Shown here: positions 26,230 through 34,499 of the stretch, piece after piece
Position numbering within the stretch: position 1 is the stretch's first letter
How the letters are laid out: each line of letters begins with the position of its first letter
Source: Dehalococcoidia bacterium
GTDB lineage: Bacteria > Chloroflexota > Dehalococcoidia > GIF9 > AB-539-J10
Assembly (NCBI GenBank): GCA_016930935.1
Contig: JAFGFT010000076.1
Coordinates: forward strand, 1-61,991
Direction: 5' to 3'
DNA: 61,991 bases
Position numbers and translations under genes: made by a program
Notes under the pieces: model-generated
Told to the model about the DNA's origin: nothing
The model's input: only the letters and a program-made list of their open reading frames with translations
Database searches by the model: none

Positions 26230-26557
26230 GTCTGGTTCTGCGTCAACCTCTTGGTTCTATGGTAGGCCCCTGCGACTTCGTTGAAGGCGAGCATGACTCA
26301 AAACTCACACAAGATGAGGATTGAGATCTGTTCGTCATCCGCGTCGGTCCGGTTTTCTCCTCATTCGGTATGAGTAGCCCATACTACTCTCTCTTCTGTA
26401 CTGATTCGAGTTCGTTGCGTGCGGTGCTTTCGCAGAAGGGCAGGATGCACCGATTGCTGAAATGACACCTACGCTGAGCGCGAGAATGCGGTAACGTCCC
26501 TGCCAACCGGAGTTGTTCCTGAATGGACGGTTGTGGAGGGACGGGAGGAGAGCTTGG

Positions 26558-27202
26558 TCAGATGACTGTTTGCCAGAGGTGGTGTAGGGGTTCGGGGAGG
26601 TCGATGTTCAAGAAATACCAACCCTTTTCCTCCACCCAGTTGAACTCCAGCGTCGAGTTGAGACGTACATCCAGTTTGCGTTCGGCCGCCCAGGAAACGT
26701 CTATGACCGTGCCCGCCTCGTACTTCGTGCCATCCAGCCAGCTTACATCGACGGCACGGTCGCGATGAGGCCCAATCGAATAGGTGGGGTTATCTGTCAG
26801 ACAGATGAATCTCCTGAAGTGGAACTCATCGAAGCCCTGCAGCCTCTCGATGTCCTTGAACCCTTCGTACATGTCGAGGTCTATCTCGGACTGGGTGCGG
26901 AAGCATTTCATCTCCACCGCGGCGGAGACATCGCCCAGCGTACACACGAGGTCGATGTGGTGTCTGCCCCTGCGGACGGCAAGCTCCGCGGTGAAGACAT
27001 CGTCCGGCTCCGTGCAGAACAGGGTTCCCACGCTCCTGACGATTGGAGCAAATAGCGCATGCGTCGAGTGCTCGTTCGTGATGATGAGAGTGTGATTGGC
27101 AACTTTGCGAAGGAACAGCAGCCACGAAAGATCCAGAATGTAATTGAGCCTGTCTTCTCTGTCTGAGGGAACCTGTATCGTGTCTGCGTTGCGAATCACC
27201 AT
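26558..27202 (-). CDS. PD-(D/E)XK nuclease-like protein, orphan
   Basis: A 214-residue protein with the arrangement of the PD-(D/E)XK fold: HHIDLV (Asp84) followed after a turn by AAVEMKCF (Glu97-x-Lys99). A helix-rich N-terminus (RLNYILDLSWLLFLRKVAN) precedes it and an aromatic strand-rich C-terminus follows. Such folds are found in restriction enzymes, repair nucleases and some non-catalytic relatives. No methylase of the restriction type or helicase is adjacent; the methyltransferases nearby look like small-molecule enzymes. ATG with AGGAGA eight bases upstream. The fold call is from three residues only and remains tentative. Confidence 0.55.
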   Translation of the reverse strand: MVIRNADTIQVPSDREDRLNYILDLSWLLFLRKVANHTLIITNEHSTHALFAPIVRSVGTLFCTEPDDVFTAELAVRRGRHHIDLVCTLGDVSAAVEMKCFRTQSEIDLDMYEGFKDIERLQGFDEFHFRRFICLTDNPTYSIGPHRDRAVDVSWLDGTKYEAGTVIDVSWAAERKLDVRLNSTLEFNWVEEKGWYFLNIDLPEPLHHLWQTVI

Positions 27203-27423
27203 TATGTGTGTCTCCTGTTGAATGTACTCCCGAGTGTGTCAGTGACAGCATATGGTATGTCAGATGGTGGTGGCAGGGAAAGTCAGGGAGAGGTGCCACG
27301 TGCGGGAGTCATGGGGCGAACGACATCGTTATAGCGAATCGGCTGCGTATGGTCGGTGCCGGGAGGAGGCAGCGAGAAGAGTTGTAGTGACGAATCGAAT
27401 GACCTTGTCGCGAACCTGCCGAG

Positions 27424-28074
27424 CTAGAGTTGGAAGGCCACGAATTGCAGGGCAACGAATCCGGCACCGGCTACCTCTCCTGCTTCTATGACCGGTGTCT
27501 CAGGGGGAGGGCTTCCCGGAGGCCAGAAGAGTGTGCTTGCGGATTCCTGAAGGCACAGACCTGCGGCCGTGGCGAACTCCTGAAGTTGCTGAACGGAGAG
27601 AAAGCGGGCGTGGGAGTACACATGGTGTCCCTCGGATGCCTTGCGCGCATACTCTCTTCCCCAGGGACTCTCAGCAGGAATGATGCCCGCCAGCAGCGTG
27701 CCACCGGGTCTGAGCACCCGTGTGCATTCCTCGATTGCCTTGGCGGGGTCCTGGACGAACGACAGCGTGGTGACCAGAAGCACCCCGTCGAATGACTCAT
27801 CGGGGTATGGAAGAACCTCTGCGGTACCCGTGCATGTCTGTATGCCTCGGCGTGCAGCGAAAGCCAACATCGGGGGAGAAGAATCCACGCCTTCGGCGAT
27901 TCCGAGCGCAGCAGCAAACCGTCCTGTTCCTACGCCTACCTCCAGCCACCTGTCGGCGGGTTCATGTCGCAGAAGGCGGAGGCATGCCAGTTCTGCGCGG
28001 AATATGGCCCTGCCTTCCGGCGAGTCAAACCACCGGTCGTACTTCTCAGCAATCTGGTCGAAGATGTTCGTCAT
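27424..28074 (-). CDS. class I SAM-dependent methyltransferase
   Basis: A 216-residue methyltransferase of the UbiE/COQ5-like small-molecule type. It opens MTNIFDQIAEKYDRWFDSPEG. Motif I is WLEVGVGTGRFA, the acidic end of strand 2 is EGVDSS, motif II is FDGVLLVTTLSFV and motif III is RVLRPGGTLLAG. The substrate is unknown. It follows the trmO-type gene on the same strand by 24 bases, so the two probably share a message. Confidence 0.88.
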   Translation of the reverse strand: MTNIFDQIAEKYDRWFDSPEGRAIFRAELACLRLLRHEPADRWLEVGVGTGRFAAALGIAEGVDSSPPMLAFAARRGIQTCTGTAEVLPYPDESFDGVLLVTTLSFVQDPAKAIEECTRVLRPGGTLLAGIIPAESPWGREYARKASEGHHVYSHARFLSVQQLQEFATAAGLCLQESASTLFWPPGSPPPETPVIEAGEVAGAGFVALQFVAFQL

Positions 28075-28098
28075 TGTCCGGTTTGCCTGATGACTGTG

Positions 28099-28593
28099 CT
28101 ACTCGTGATTCTCACAGTATCCTCGCAGACCGCGCTTCTCGGCGACCTCGTCGGAGACTTCCTCCTGCCACCCGGATTGGACGTCCTCGCGAACGTCAAA
28201 CCGTTTGATGAAGGGCTTGATATCCAGAAGCGGACTGCCATCAAGCATGTCCACGTCTTCCACGTGAAGGGTCCCGCCTTCGACAGAGAGAAGCCTGACA
28301 ATACTCAACCCGATCTTGTTGGGTCTGCATACGTGACGGGTCGAGAAGACACCATGGGGAGTGTCCTGCAGATACGGGGATATCCTGAGCTTCGTCTCGT
28401 GGGCCTCATGGAAGAGGTACAGCAGGTGAATGTGGGAGAACTTGTCCAGGTCAAGAAGTCCGTCACTATACTCTTCATCAACCGTCACGGTGCCCTGGAT
28501 GTGAGAGGCGAAGACCGGTTGAATCGGGGTCAACCCTGGTTCGGTATGTGGCGTATGAATGACGCCAATCGACTTAAACTGAAAGACTTCCAC
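28099..28593 (-). CDS. trmO: TrmO/TsaA family tRNA N6-methyltransferase-like protein
   Basis: A 164-residue protein of the TsaA/TrmO family; the characterised member methylates N6-threonylcarbamoyl-adenosine 37 in tRNA using SAM. Family signatures are SIGVIHTPH at the N-terminus, FSHIHLLYLFHEA, GVFSTRHVCRPNKIGLSIV and LDGSPLLDIKPFI. Start is GTG at 28593, with GGAGGAGG about ten bases upstream. The family also occurs near metal and coenzyme genes in archaea, so tRNA may not be the only substrate. Confidence 0.85.
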   Translation of the reverse strand: MEVFQFKSIGVIHTPHTEPGLTPIQPVFASHIQGTVTVDEEYSDGLLDLDKFSHIHLLYLFHEAHETKLRISPYLQDTPHGVFSTRHVCRPNKIGLSIVRLLSVEGGTLHVEDVDMLDGSPLLDIKPFIKRFDVREDVQSGWQEEVSDEVAEKRGLRGYCENHE

Positions 28594-29077
28594 CTTCCTG
28601 TTCCTCCTCCGCTGCTGTCGCCTGGATGCGAGTGACGCGGTTGGCCCTTGTTGGACGGGGAATGCGGCCTGAAGTCAACCCGGGCCTTACCCTTCTACAT
28701 AGTATGGAAGCCCCGGGGCGTCATGCATCCCGGGGCTCCTGGGGGAAGACTACTGTGCCTTCCGTGTGCTATCTGTGACAGTTGGTGAGACTAGCGCGAC
28801 ACGCCCTCTCATGTCAAATGCAGGCGGGCGACAATCTCATTGCCTCGAATCCTGTCCCATCTGTTTGTATCATTCACTCATCCGCGTATACAGTAGCAGT
28901 ATGATGGTGGCTTGCTCTTCTAAGAGGGGGCATCGGGCCGTTCGAGCACGTAGTACGCGGAGTTGTGTTTCCCGTTCTTCCTGTCGCCGCGACTCGATTC
29001 TGAGATAGAACGCAACAGTTGTCGAATGACAACGATAGCTGCCCGGAGCCGATGGACAGAGAGAAGGAGATGGGGGC
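28594..29077. other. divergent intergenic region with a GC-rich hairpin
   Basis: 484 bases between divergent trmO and methyltransferase genes. Short open frames here lack ribosome sites and look non-coding. The clear structure is the hairpin at 28709-28737. A strong GAAGGAGATGG site for the rightward gene ends the region. Confidence 0.5.
28709..28737. other. perfect GC-rich stem-loop between divergent genes
   Basis: AGCCCCGGG and CCCGGGGCT form a perfect 9-bp stem around an 11-base loop that itself contains ATGCAT. No T-run follows on either strand and no gene ends nearby, so it is not an obvious terminator. It may be a regulatory RNA element in the trmO leader or a relic of a lost gene's end. 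Confidence 0.5.
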
Positions 29078-29890
29078 ATGACTGAGGAGAACGGACCGCA
29101 CTCAGAGAGCGTTTACTTCGACCTTCAGGCCAGTTGGGGTGTGACGAAACACATCGGTGACCGGCAGGCCACACGCGAACTTGCCGCGCAATGCGACGTC
29201 AACAGGGAGTCCTATGTTCTCATCATCGGCTGTGGCGTGGGCGTGGCGGCCTGCTATCTCGCAGAACAACATGGGTGCAGGGTAATGGGTATCGACATCT
29301 CGCAGAGAATGGTGGACCGATCAACTGAGCGAGCGAAGAAGAAGGGGCTGCAGGACAGGGTTGAGTTCAGATGTGCGGATGCCCAGTCACTGCCGTTCGG
29401 CGATTCACTGTTCGATGTCGTGTTCTGCGAGTCCGTGAATGCATTCATACCTGACCAGCGGAAGGCTATGGCAGAATACGTGAGGGTGCTGAACGCAGGC
29501 GGATACGTTGGTTTGAACGAGTGTGTCTGGGTGGAGACTCCTCCTGCAGAGCTGGTTGACTACCTGGAGCGTGCGATGGGGGCGGAATTCTTCCCCGCTC
29601 ATGAAGGGTGGAAAGCGATGATGGAACAGGCCGGTCTTGGCCCCGTCTCTGAGACGATTCACACGACCAGTGCTGTCAGACAGTGGGCAAATGAGGTGCG
29701 GGAGATAGACCCTCGGGATATGGCCATGGCGTACCTCTCATTTCCCGTGGAGTGCATCAGAAATCCTGCCTGTCGGCGTTTTGTGAAGGACACGATGCGA
29801 CTGCCGCGCAGCATATTCAGGATGTTCAGGTACTTTGGATATGGGCTCTATGTTGGCCGGAAACCGCGCAGGGTGGCGGCTGCGTCTTGA
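29078..29890 (+). CDS. class I SAM-dependent methyltransferase
   Basis: A 270-residue methyltransferase. Motif I is VLIIGCGVGVAACYLA, strand 2 ends in VMGIDIS, then FRCADAQSLPFGDSLFD and VLNAGGYVGLNE. The C-terminal part (ECIRNPACRRFVKD, then FRYFGYGLYVGRKP) is amphipathic and basic. The sequence resembles lipid, sterol or quinone-type methyltransferases more than nucleic-acid ones; the substrate is unknown. Strong GAAGGAGATGG site before the ATG. The metallopeptidase gene follows within 20 bases. Confidence 0.87.
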   Translation: MTEENGPHSESVYFDLQASWGVTKHIGDRQATRELAAQCDVNRESYVLIIGCGVGVAACYLAEQHGCRVMGIDISQRMVDRSTERAKKKGLQDRVEFRCADAQSLPFGDSLFDVVFCESVNAFIPDQRKAMAEYVRVLNAGGYVGLNECVWVETPPAELVDYLERAMGAEFFPAHEGWKAMMEQAGLGPVSETIHTTSAVRQWANEVREIDPRDMAMAYLSFPVECIRNPACRRFVKDTMRLPRSIFRMFRYFGYGLYVGRKPRRVAAAS

Positions 29891-29907
29891 CTACGGCCAG
29901 GGAGCAG

Positions 29908-30711
29908 ATGTTGCGCGGGTGTGCGGGTTCTTCATCGCCGCCTCGTGCTTCGGCAGAACAGGGGCCGGCTTTCTGGCCGGAATATCGTGTCAGGAGGAGT
30001 CCTCGCGCGCGGCATGTCCGTCTGACCATGTCATTGTGTGACGGCCTCGTGGTTGTCGTTCCCCACAGGTTCAGCCTCAGGCGCATTCCGGGCATCCTTG
30101 AACAGAGCCGGCCGTGGCTGGAGCGTACGGCGTCGCAGTTGGAGGTGAAGCGCAGTCTGATGGCGTCAGAGTCTGACGCTGCATTGCCGGAGCACATCTC
30201 ACTGGCGGCTATCGGAGAGGAGTGGGCGGTTGAATACCGGACGACGGACTCTTTGACAGTGAGGGTGCTGGAACGTCGGGGCAATCGCCTCGTTCTTTCC
30301 GGAAACTGCGGAGAAGTGGCGGCCTGCCGAGTTGCCCTGAGGCGCTGGCTCAACCGCAAGGGGCACCAGTACCTTGAGCCGTGGCTCGCGCGCATCGCCG
30401 ATGAACTCGGCTTCAAAGTGAAGCGCGTGGTTGTGAGGTCACAGCGGACCCGCTGGGGGAGCTGCTCTCGTACCGGCACCATCAGTCTGAACGTGAGACT
30501 GTTGTTCCTGCAGGAGGAAGTGGCCCGCCATGTCCTGATCCACGAGCTGTGTCACACCTCGCGCATGGACCATTCAGCGGTGTTCTGGTCCCTGGTGGAG
30601 CGTCACGACCCTGCATTCAAAGCGCACCGGAAGAGACTACGCGCTGCCTGGCACGAAGTGCCGTGGTGGGTGAACGGTGGTCCGGTGGCCGGGGTTCCGA
30701 CCCCGGGATAG
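29908..30711 (+). CDS. YgjP-like (DUF45) zinc metallopeptidase
   Basis: A 267-residue protein of the YgjP/DUF45 family related to SprT and WLM peptidases. The zinc motif is HVLIHELCHTSRMDHS near residue 210, with the third ligand in the DHSAVFW segment, preceded by QRTRWGSCSRTGTISLNVRL, which is typical of the family. The ATG at 29908 has AGGGAG a few bases upstream and lies just past the methyltransferase stop; a longer frame from 29752 would overlap that gene by 139 bases and add no domain. The physiological target is not known. Confidence 0.85.
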   Translation: MLRGCAGSSSPPRASAEQGPAFWPEYRVRRSPRARHVRLTMSLCDGLVVVVPHRFSLRRIPGILEQSRPWLERTASQLEVKRSLMASESDAALPEHISLAAIGEEWAVEYRTTDSLTVRVLERRGNRLVLSGNCGEVAACRVALRRWLNRKGHQYLEPWLARIADELGFKVKRVVVRSQRTRWGSCSRTGTISLNVRLLFLQEEVARHVLIHELCHTSRMDHSAVFWSLVERHDPAFKAHRKRLRAAWHEVPWWVNGGPVAGVPTPG

Positions 30712-31027
30712 CCTTTCCTGGCTATGACGTCGCCGTAGTCCTGCTCCTGTGCACTTGCCCCGTCTTTCTACGGATACGGTGGATACGGTATACGGGCCAT
30801 TGCGGACACTCCATGAGACGTGCCCCTATGCTATGGCAGCGAGCTTTGAGCGGCGATTGTAGGTAGCACGGGGTAGTGCTACACTACGCGGCCGAATGGA
30901 TTCCGGTACGTGCGCCGAGGGTCCGAACGCAGGATGATGATGGCTTGTACAATGGAACCGGAGGCAACCACCGCGGTCCCCTCGGGAACGGTCGCTCACA
31001 GCGTCAGGTAGCGCTGATTGTATCTGC
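30712..31027. other. intergenic region, no gene seen
   Basis: 316 bases without a supported gene. A short imperfect repetition of GGATACGGT occurs around 30773-30795. No terminator or promoter can be called with confidence. Confidence 0.4.
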
Positions 31028-32266
31028 ATGATTGCTCTCGTCGTCCTCACCTGCGTGTTCATCCTCATCGCTGTGCGGCGCATCGGTCGCTTCCGGCTCC
31101 AGATATGGCAGGTTATGAGTGGAGGGGCGGTCGCCGTCATTCTGGCAGGAGAGATAGCGCCCCTTTCCGCCCTGCTCTCCATCAACATGGATGTCATGCT
31201 GTTCCTGTTCGCCATGTTCGTCGTTGGCCAGGCGATGGAGGAGAGCGGATATCTTTCTCATGTCTCCTACCGGATATTCCGCAGGGCTCGAACGCCCGGC
31301 GCTCTGCTTGTGGCCATTGTGTTCGTTATGGGCGCATTCTCGGCGCTGCTGATGAACGATACTATTGCCATCATTGGCACGCCGGTTGTACTCTCGTTCG
31401 CGCGCCGAGCAGGAGTGCGCCCACAGTTGCTCTTGATGGCACTTGCCTTCTCGGTGACGATAGGGAGTGTTGCGAGCCCGATTGGGAATCCGCAGAATCT
31501 CCTTGTCGCTATCAGCGGGCAGGTGGCGAACCCGTTTGTAACGTTCGGCAGATACCTGGCGTTGCCAACGTTGCTCTCTCTGCTTGCCGCCCTTGTCGTG
31601 CTGAGAGTTGCCTATCGACGTGAATTTCGCGCATTGCGGGTGGTGCAGAATGACGAACCTTTTCGTGATGCAGGACTGGCGCGACTATGTCGTCTGTCTG
31701 TCACGGTGCTCATCGGCATGCTTGCCGTGAAGGTGGTTCTTGTATTCGCAGACGTCGGCTTTGACTTTCGCCTCACGTATATCGCACTTGGCGCCGCTTC
31801 GCCGCTGCTGCTTTTCAGCAGGCGGCGCATGGACATAGTGAAGCGTGTTGATTGGACGACGCTCCTGTTCTTTGCCGCCATGTTTGTGTTGATGGAGAGT
31901 GTGTGGGAGTCCGGCTATATCCAGCCCGCCATTATTGATTCGCGGTTGGACGTGACCTCTCCGGGTGTCGTTATTGCCCTGAGCGTCCTCGCTTCTCAGG
32001 TCATCTCGAATGTCCCTTTGACGGCGCTCTACGTGCCCATGCTGCTGGGATTCGATGCACCTGCGGCCTCCTACATGGCCCTCGCGGCAGGGGCGACCAT
32101 CGCGGGAACGTTCACGATACTGGGAGCGGCGAGCAACGTCATCATCATCCAGAACGCAGAGAAGCGCTCAGGGGAGACGTTGAGCTTCATGGAGTTCATT
32201 CGGGCGGGGCTTCCGCTGACGCTGGTATGTGTCGGCGTGTACTGGTTGTTCCTGGTTCCGGGGTAG
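31028..32266 (+). CDS. ArsB/SLC13-type ion permease
   Basis: A 412-residue membrane protein with about eleven helices from the ion-transporter superfamily that holds ArsB, NhaD and SLC13. The two re-entrant-loop motifs are ALLMNDTIAIIGTPVV and GAASNVIIIQNAEKRSG, plus VASPIGNPQNLLVA. It could export arsenite or move anions/dicarboxylates; no arsR, arsC or other clue lies beside it, so the substrate is open. It converges with a minus-strand small gene only 17 bases away. Confidence 0.85.
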   Translation: MIALVVLTCVFILIAVRRIGRFRLQIWQVMSGGAVAVILAGEIAPLSALLSINMDVMLFLFAMFVVGQAMEESGYLSHVSYRIFRRARTPGALLVAIVFVMGAFSALLMNDTIAIIGTPVVLSFARRAGVRPQLLLMALAFSVTIGSVASPIGNPQNLLVAISGQVANPFVTFGRYLALPTLLSLLAALVVLRVAYRREFRALRVVQNDEPFRDAGLARLCRLSVTVLIGMLAVKVVLVFADVGFDFRLTYIALGAASPLLLFSRRRMDIVKRVDWTTLLFFAAMFVLMESVWESGYIQPAIIDSRLDVTSPGVVIALSVLASQVISNVPLTALYVPMLLGFDAPAASYMALAAGATIAGTFTILGAASNVIIIQNAEKRSGETLSFMEFIRAGLPLTLVCVGVYWLFLVPG

Positions 32267-32283
32267 GGGGCAGGACGTGAAAC

Positions 32284-32541
32284 TCAGTCATCCATGGCGC
32301 GTGCCCTGCGTCTCAGGATTGCGTGAAAGGCGTCGGCTGCGCGGCGTCGCTTCAACTCGGAGGATTCGAATTCTCTTACCGCAACAAGGTCGAGAGTGAG
32401 CAGTGGGATTCTTCTCGACTCTCCCGCGTTGGGATGGTTCAGGTTGATATACCTGGCAACGAGGTTCCAGTAGTCGTTCTGCGCCTGCTGCAGGTCTGCG
32501 GCAGCGGTGTAGATGGCGTCATTTCCCTGGTTTGTTGGCAT
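32284..32541 (-). CDS. small helical protein, unknown
   Basis: An 85-residue, mostly helical protein opening MPTNQGNDAIYTAAADLQQA. Helix 1 carries QNDYWNLVARY and a second helix (SELKRRRAADAFHAILRRR) is strongly basic. The ATG at 32541 follows GGAGGGG; a longer frame from 32580 lacks a site. Its plan (helix with central Trp, loop, charged helix) is like that of the proteins at 33180-33488 and 50290-50508. It is last of four small genes read leftward from 34143. Confidence 0.6.
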   Translation of the reverse strand: MPTNQGNDAIYTAAADLQQAQNDYWNLVARYINLNHPNAGESRRIPLLTLDLVAVREFESSELKRRRAADAFHAILRRRARAMDD

Positions 32542-32600
32542 AGCCCCTCCCACTGCGCAATCGCGCTCGCATCGCTTCACGACGGAATGGCGCGTCGTTC

Positions 32601-32906
32601 CTATTCTTCGGTGTCTTCGTCTGTGACTTCAGGGGCTACCGAACTGCCGCAGCCCCTGTCGGTGGTGCAGGTACTGCTCGTGGCTGAGCCCTGGCTGGAT
32701 TCCATGCCCGCGGTCCATCCCTCAGCGTATCCTTTCGAATAGCCATCAAGGTAGCCCTGCTGATAGGCATTCAACACAGCCGGGTTCTGATTGCCCGTCT
32801 CCGCGGTATTTTCGGACTCGCAACTTGAGAGCCCGATGAGAGCGATGATGAACAGGACCACTGTGGCCGCAGCTGCGAAGTAGTAGAGATTGTTTCGGTC
32901 ATGCAT
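32601..32906 (-). CDS. small membrane-anchored protein with GX3 repeats
   Basis: A 101-residue protein. A hydrophobic segment (FAAAATVVLFIIALIGL) ends in SSC, which may be a lipobox or a simple membrane anchor. Outside the membrane is a run of five Gly spaced every four residues (GYLDGYSKGYAEGWTAG), like the deca-GX3 motif of Yae1-type proteins, then a Cys/Ser/Asp-rich tail with TTDRGCGSS. GGAG lies about ten bases before the ATG at 32906. Function unknown; the repeats suggest helix packing. Confidence 0.6.
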   Translation of the reverse strand: MHDRNNLYYFAAAATVVLFIIALIGLSSCESENTAETGNQNPAVLNAYQQGYLDGYSKGYAEGWTAGMESSQGSATSSTCTTDRGCGSSVAPEVTDEDTEE

Positions 32907-33179
32907 GTCTTGTTTTCTCCGTGAAAGATGCTGCCGTGCCTTCGGCGCCGGCGTTTTCAAATGCACGTTTGCAGCGTGGGTCAGTCTCCAACCAGGATAT
33001 TATCTGTCGCATCGGGTCTGTTCTCCGAATGCTTGTTGGAGAAGCGCCGCGTCCCGGCAGGTGGCAGGGCCTCTTCTCTGCCGGAATGCCGTCGGGCGGC
33101 AAGGCGCGCATCCCGGTCGCTGCCTCATAGCCTGTGCACTCTTTCACCATCTGCCTCTTCCCCGGATTGATGCCCCTGA

Positions 33180-33488
33180 CTATGCGGCCTTGTCTCTTGT
33201 ACTGCGTTCCTGAGCGATGAACTCGTAGCGTTCCTTCGCTTCCGCCGCGAGTGCTTTCGCTTTTTCGTACTCGTCTCGGGCTGCCTCATTGGGAAACACA
33301 AGCTGGCGAACACCTTCGTAGGGGACTTCTTCGGGAGGGTAGAGGTATTTGAGGGTGAGTGTCCAGACGTGTTCGTCAGCCGTCTTGTACGCCTCAAGCG
33401 CGCTCTCTACGCTCGCATCCTCGGTGATGTGGTAACCTTCGAAGGGCTGTCGACCCTTCTTCTCTTCTGCTGCAGCTTCTTCTTCCAT
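33180..33488 (-). CDS. small helical protein, unknown
   Basis: A 102-residue acidic, helical protein opening with a Glu/Ala run (MEEEAAAEEKKGRQPF). Its core is ASVESALEAYKTADEHVW, then LKYLYPPEEVPYEGVRQLVF and a long charged helix (ARDEYEKAKALAAEAKERYE). GAGGAG stands just upstream of the ATG. It sits ten bases after the stop of the membrane protein at 33499-34143, so the two are probably translated from one message. Confidence 0.62.
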   Translation of the reverse strand: MEEEAAAEEKKGRQPFEGYHITEDASVESALEAYKTADEHVWTLTLKYLYPPEEVPYEGVRQLVFPNEAARDEYEKAKALAAEAKERYEFIAQERSTRDKAA

Positions 33489-33498
33489 CTCATCTCCT

Positions 33499-34143
33499 CT
33501 AGCCTGAAGGCACGCTCACAGTGAAGTGACACCACGCATCCTGTCGTGCAGTATTCGCCAGCATCAACCAGTAGTAGTCGCTCTCAAGCGCGCCAATGGC
33601 CCAGCTGATTTGCCAGTTTCCTCCTGCTCTTGTGAGTTTAGCAAAATAGCCGCCGCTGTCGGTTTCCGTGTCAGGTAGATAGTCATGCGCGAGCGTGGGT
33701 TCGTAGGGGGCGTTGCCTGGAAGCAGCATGACAGAGATTCCCTCCTGCGCGGTGTTCAGGTCTGTGCCGAGGGGAACACTGGCCTCCATAATGACCTGCA
33801 CGGTTTCACCCTCTTTGAGAAAGAAACGGGTGTAGTAGCGATTGTATCGCGTGAAAGGAAGTCCCTGCGACACGACCTCATCCAGTGTGAGGTTCTGCCA
33901 GGACATGAGTTCGGTCTCAGTGAGTGTGTCGCGGTTCTGAAGCACGAAGCTGGCTTCGGCGATGAACGGCCCCTGAATGGGTTGGGGAGGAACGGAGGTG
34001 GACTGCTCGTCTGGTTTGTCGCCGATGGCACATGCTCCTGCCACGATGAGTGCGATGGCGGCGATACTCCCCCCGATGACGAGAAGCAGTCGCTTGCCTT
34101 TCTGACTCCTCTGTGGTTGCTCCTGATCGATGACTGTTGTCAC
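33499..34143 (-). CDS. single-pass membrane protein, unknown
   Basis: A 214-residue protein with a short basic cytoplasmic N-terminus (QRSQKGKRLLLVIGG), one membrane helix at about residues 18-40, and an external domain rich in aromatic residues (FTRYNRYYTRFFLKEGE) that looks like a beta-sandwich. The start is a GTG at 34143 without a clear ribosome site. It leads the four-gene group of small unknown proteins, which lies directly downstream of the ligase array on the same strand. Confidence 0.6.
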   Translation of the reverse strand: MTTVIDQEQPQRSQKGKRLLLVIGGSIAAIALIVAGACAIGDKPDEQSTSVPPQPIQGPFIAEASFVLQNRDTLTETELMSWQNLTLDEVVSQGLPFTRYNRYYTRFFLKEGETVQVIMEASVPLGTDLNTAQEGISVMLLPGNAPYEPTLAHDYLPDTETDSGGYFAKLTRAGGNWQISWAIGALESDYYWLMLANTARQDAWCHFTVSVPSG

Positions 34144-34211
34144 AGCAATAGTTATTGTGACACAAGCGGCCGAGAAGCAACAGTCAACGTTGGTCCTGAG
34201 GTCGCGTGAAG

Positions 34212-34499
34212 CTAGTGCCCCTCTTTGTCGAAGCCGTCAGATACTCCATGAGTAGAGGGGTCGACTTCCGAGTACACGAATGTGTGCTTGCCAGCGGGGC
34301 CGGGAGTGATTCGGTCAGTGAACTGCACATCAAACCGGATGCTCTCATCGAAATCGGCAGCAGACATGTCGTGTACTTGCTCACGCGGCCACCATTGAGA
34401 TTCTTCCAGTTCCTCAAGGCATTTCGTGGTTCTAGTGCCACGGATATGGTCGAGCGAAGGAGCGAGGGACTGCCGGGCAACCATGTTGTGGAAGCTCAT
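34212..34499 (-). pseudogene. internally deleted remnant of a PaaK/CapK-like ligase
   Basis: The 95-residue frame starts MSFHNMVARQSLAPSL and continues through SQWWPREQVH, matching the first ~45 residues of the full-length ligases upstream. It then jumps to VQFTDRITPGPAGKHTFVYS, which matches their last ~40 residues (compare VQFVDHIELTTAGKHLLVIS). About 370 central residues, including the nucleotide-binding loop and the RYxxGD motif, are missing, so it cannot be an active enzyme. Its ATG still overlaps the stop of the upstream ligase by four bases, as in the rest of the array. The frame is intact, so a short product could still be made. Confidence 0.75.

Larger units (their letters stand above)
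26113..26557. other. intergenic region between convergent genes
   Basis: About 445 bases with no supported gene. The first 120 bases hold the terminator at 26129-26172 and a second perfect stem-loop at 26201-26229. The remainder up to the nuclease-like gene shows no conserved feature I can name. Confidence 0.5.

Noticed and set aside
28766-29008. 80-residue plus-strand frame between the divergent methyl-transfer genes
   Set aside because: Composition is Ser/Arg/Cys noise and there is no ribosome site.
29752-29907. Longer N-terminus for the metallopeptidase, overlapping the methyltransferase
   Set aside because: It would be out of frame within a real gene and adds no domain; 29908 has an AGGGAG site.
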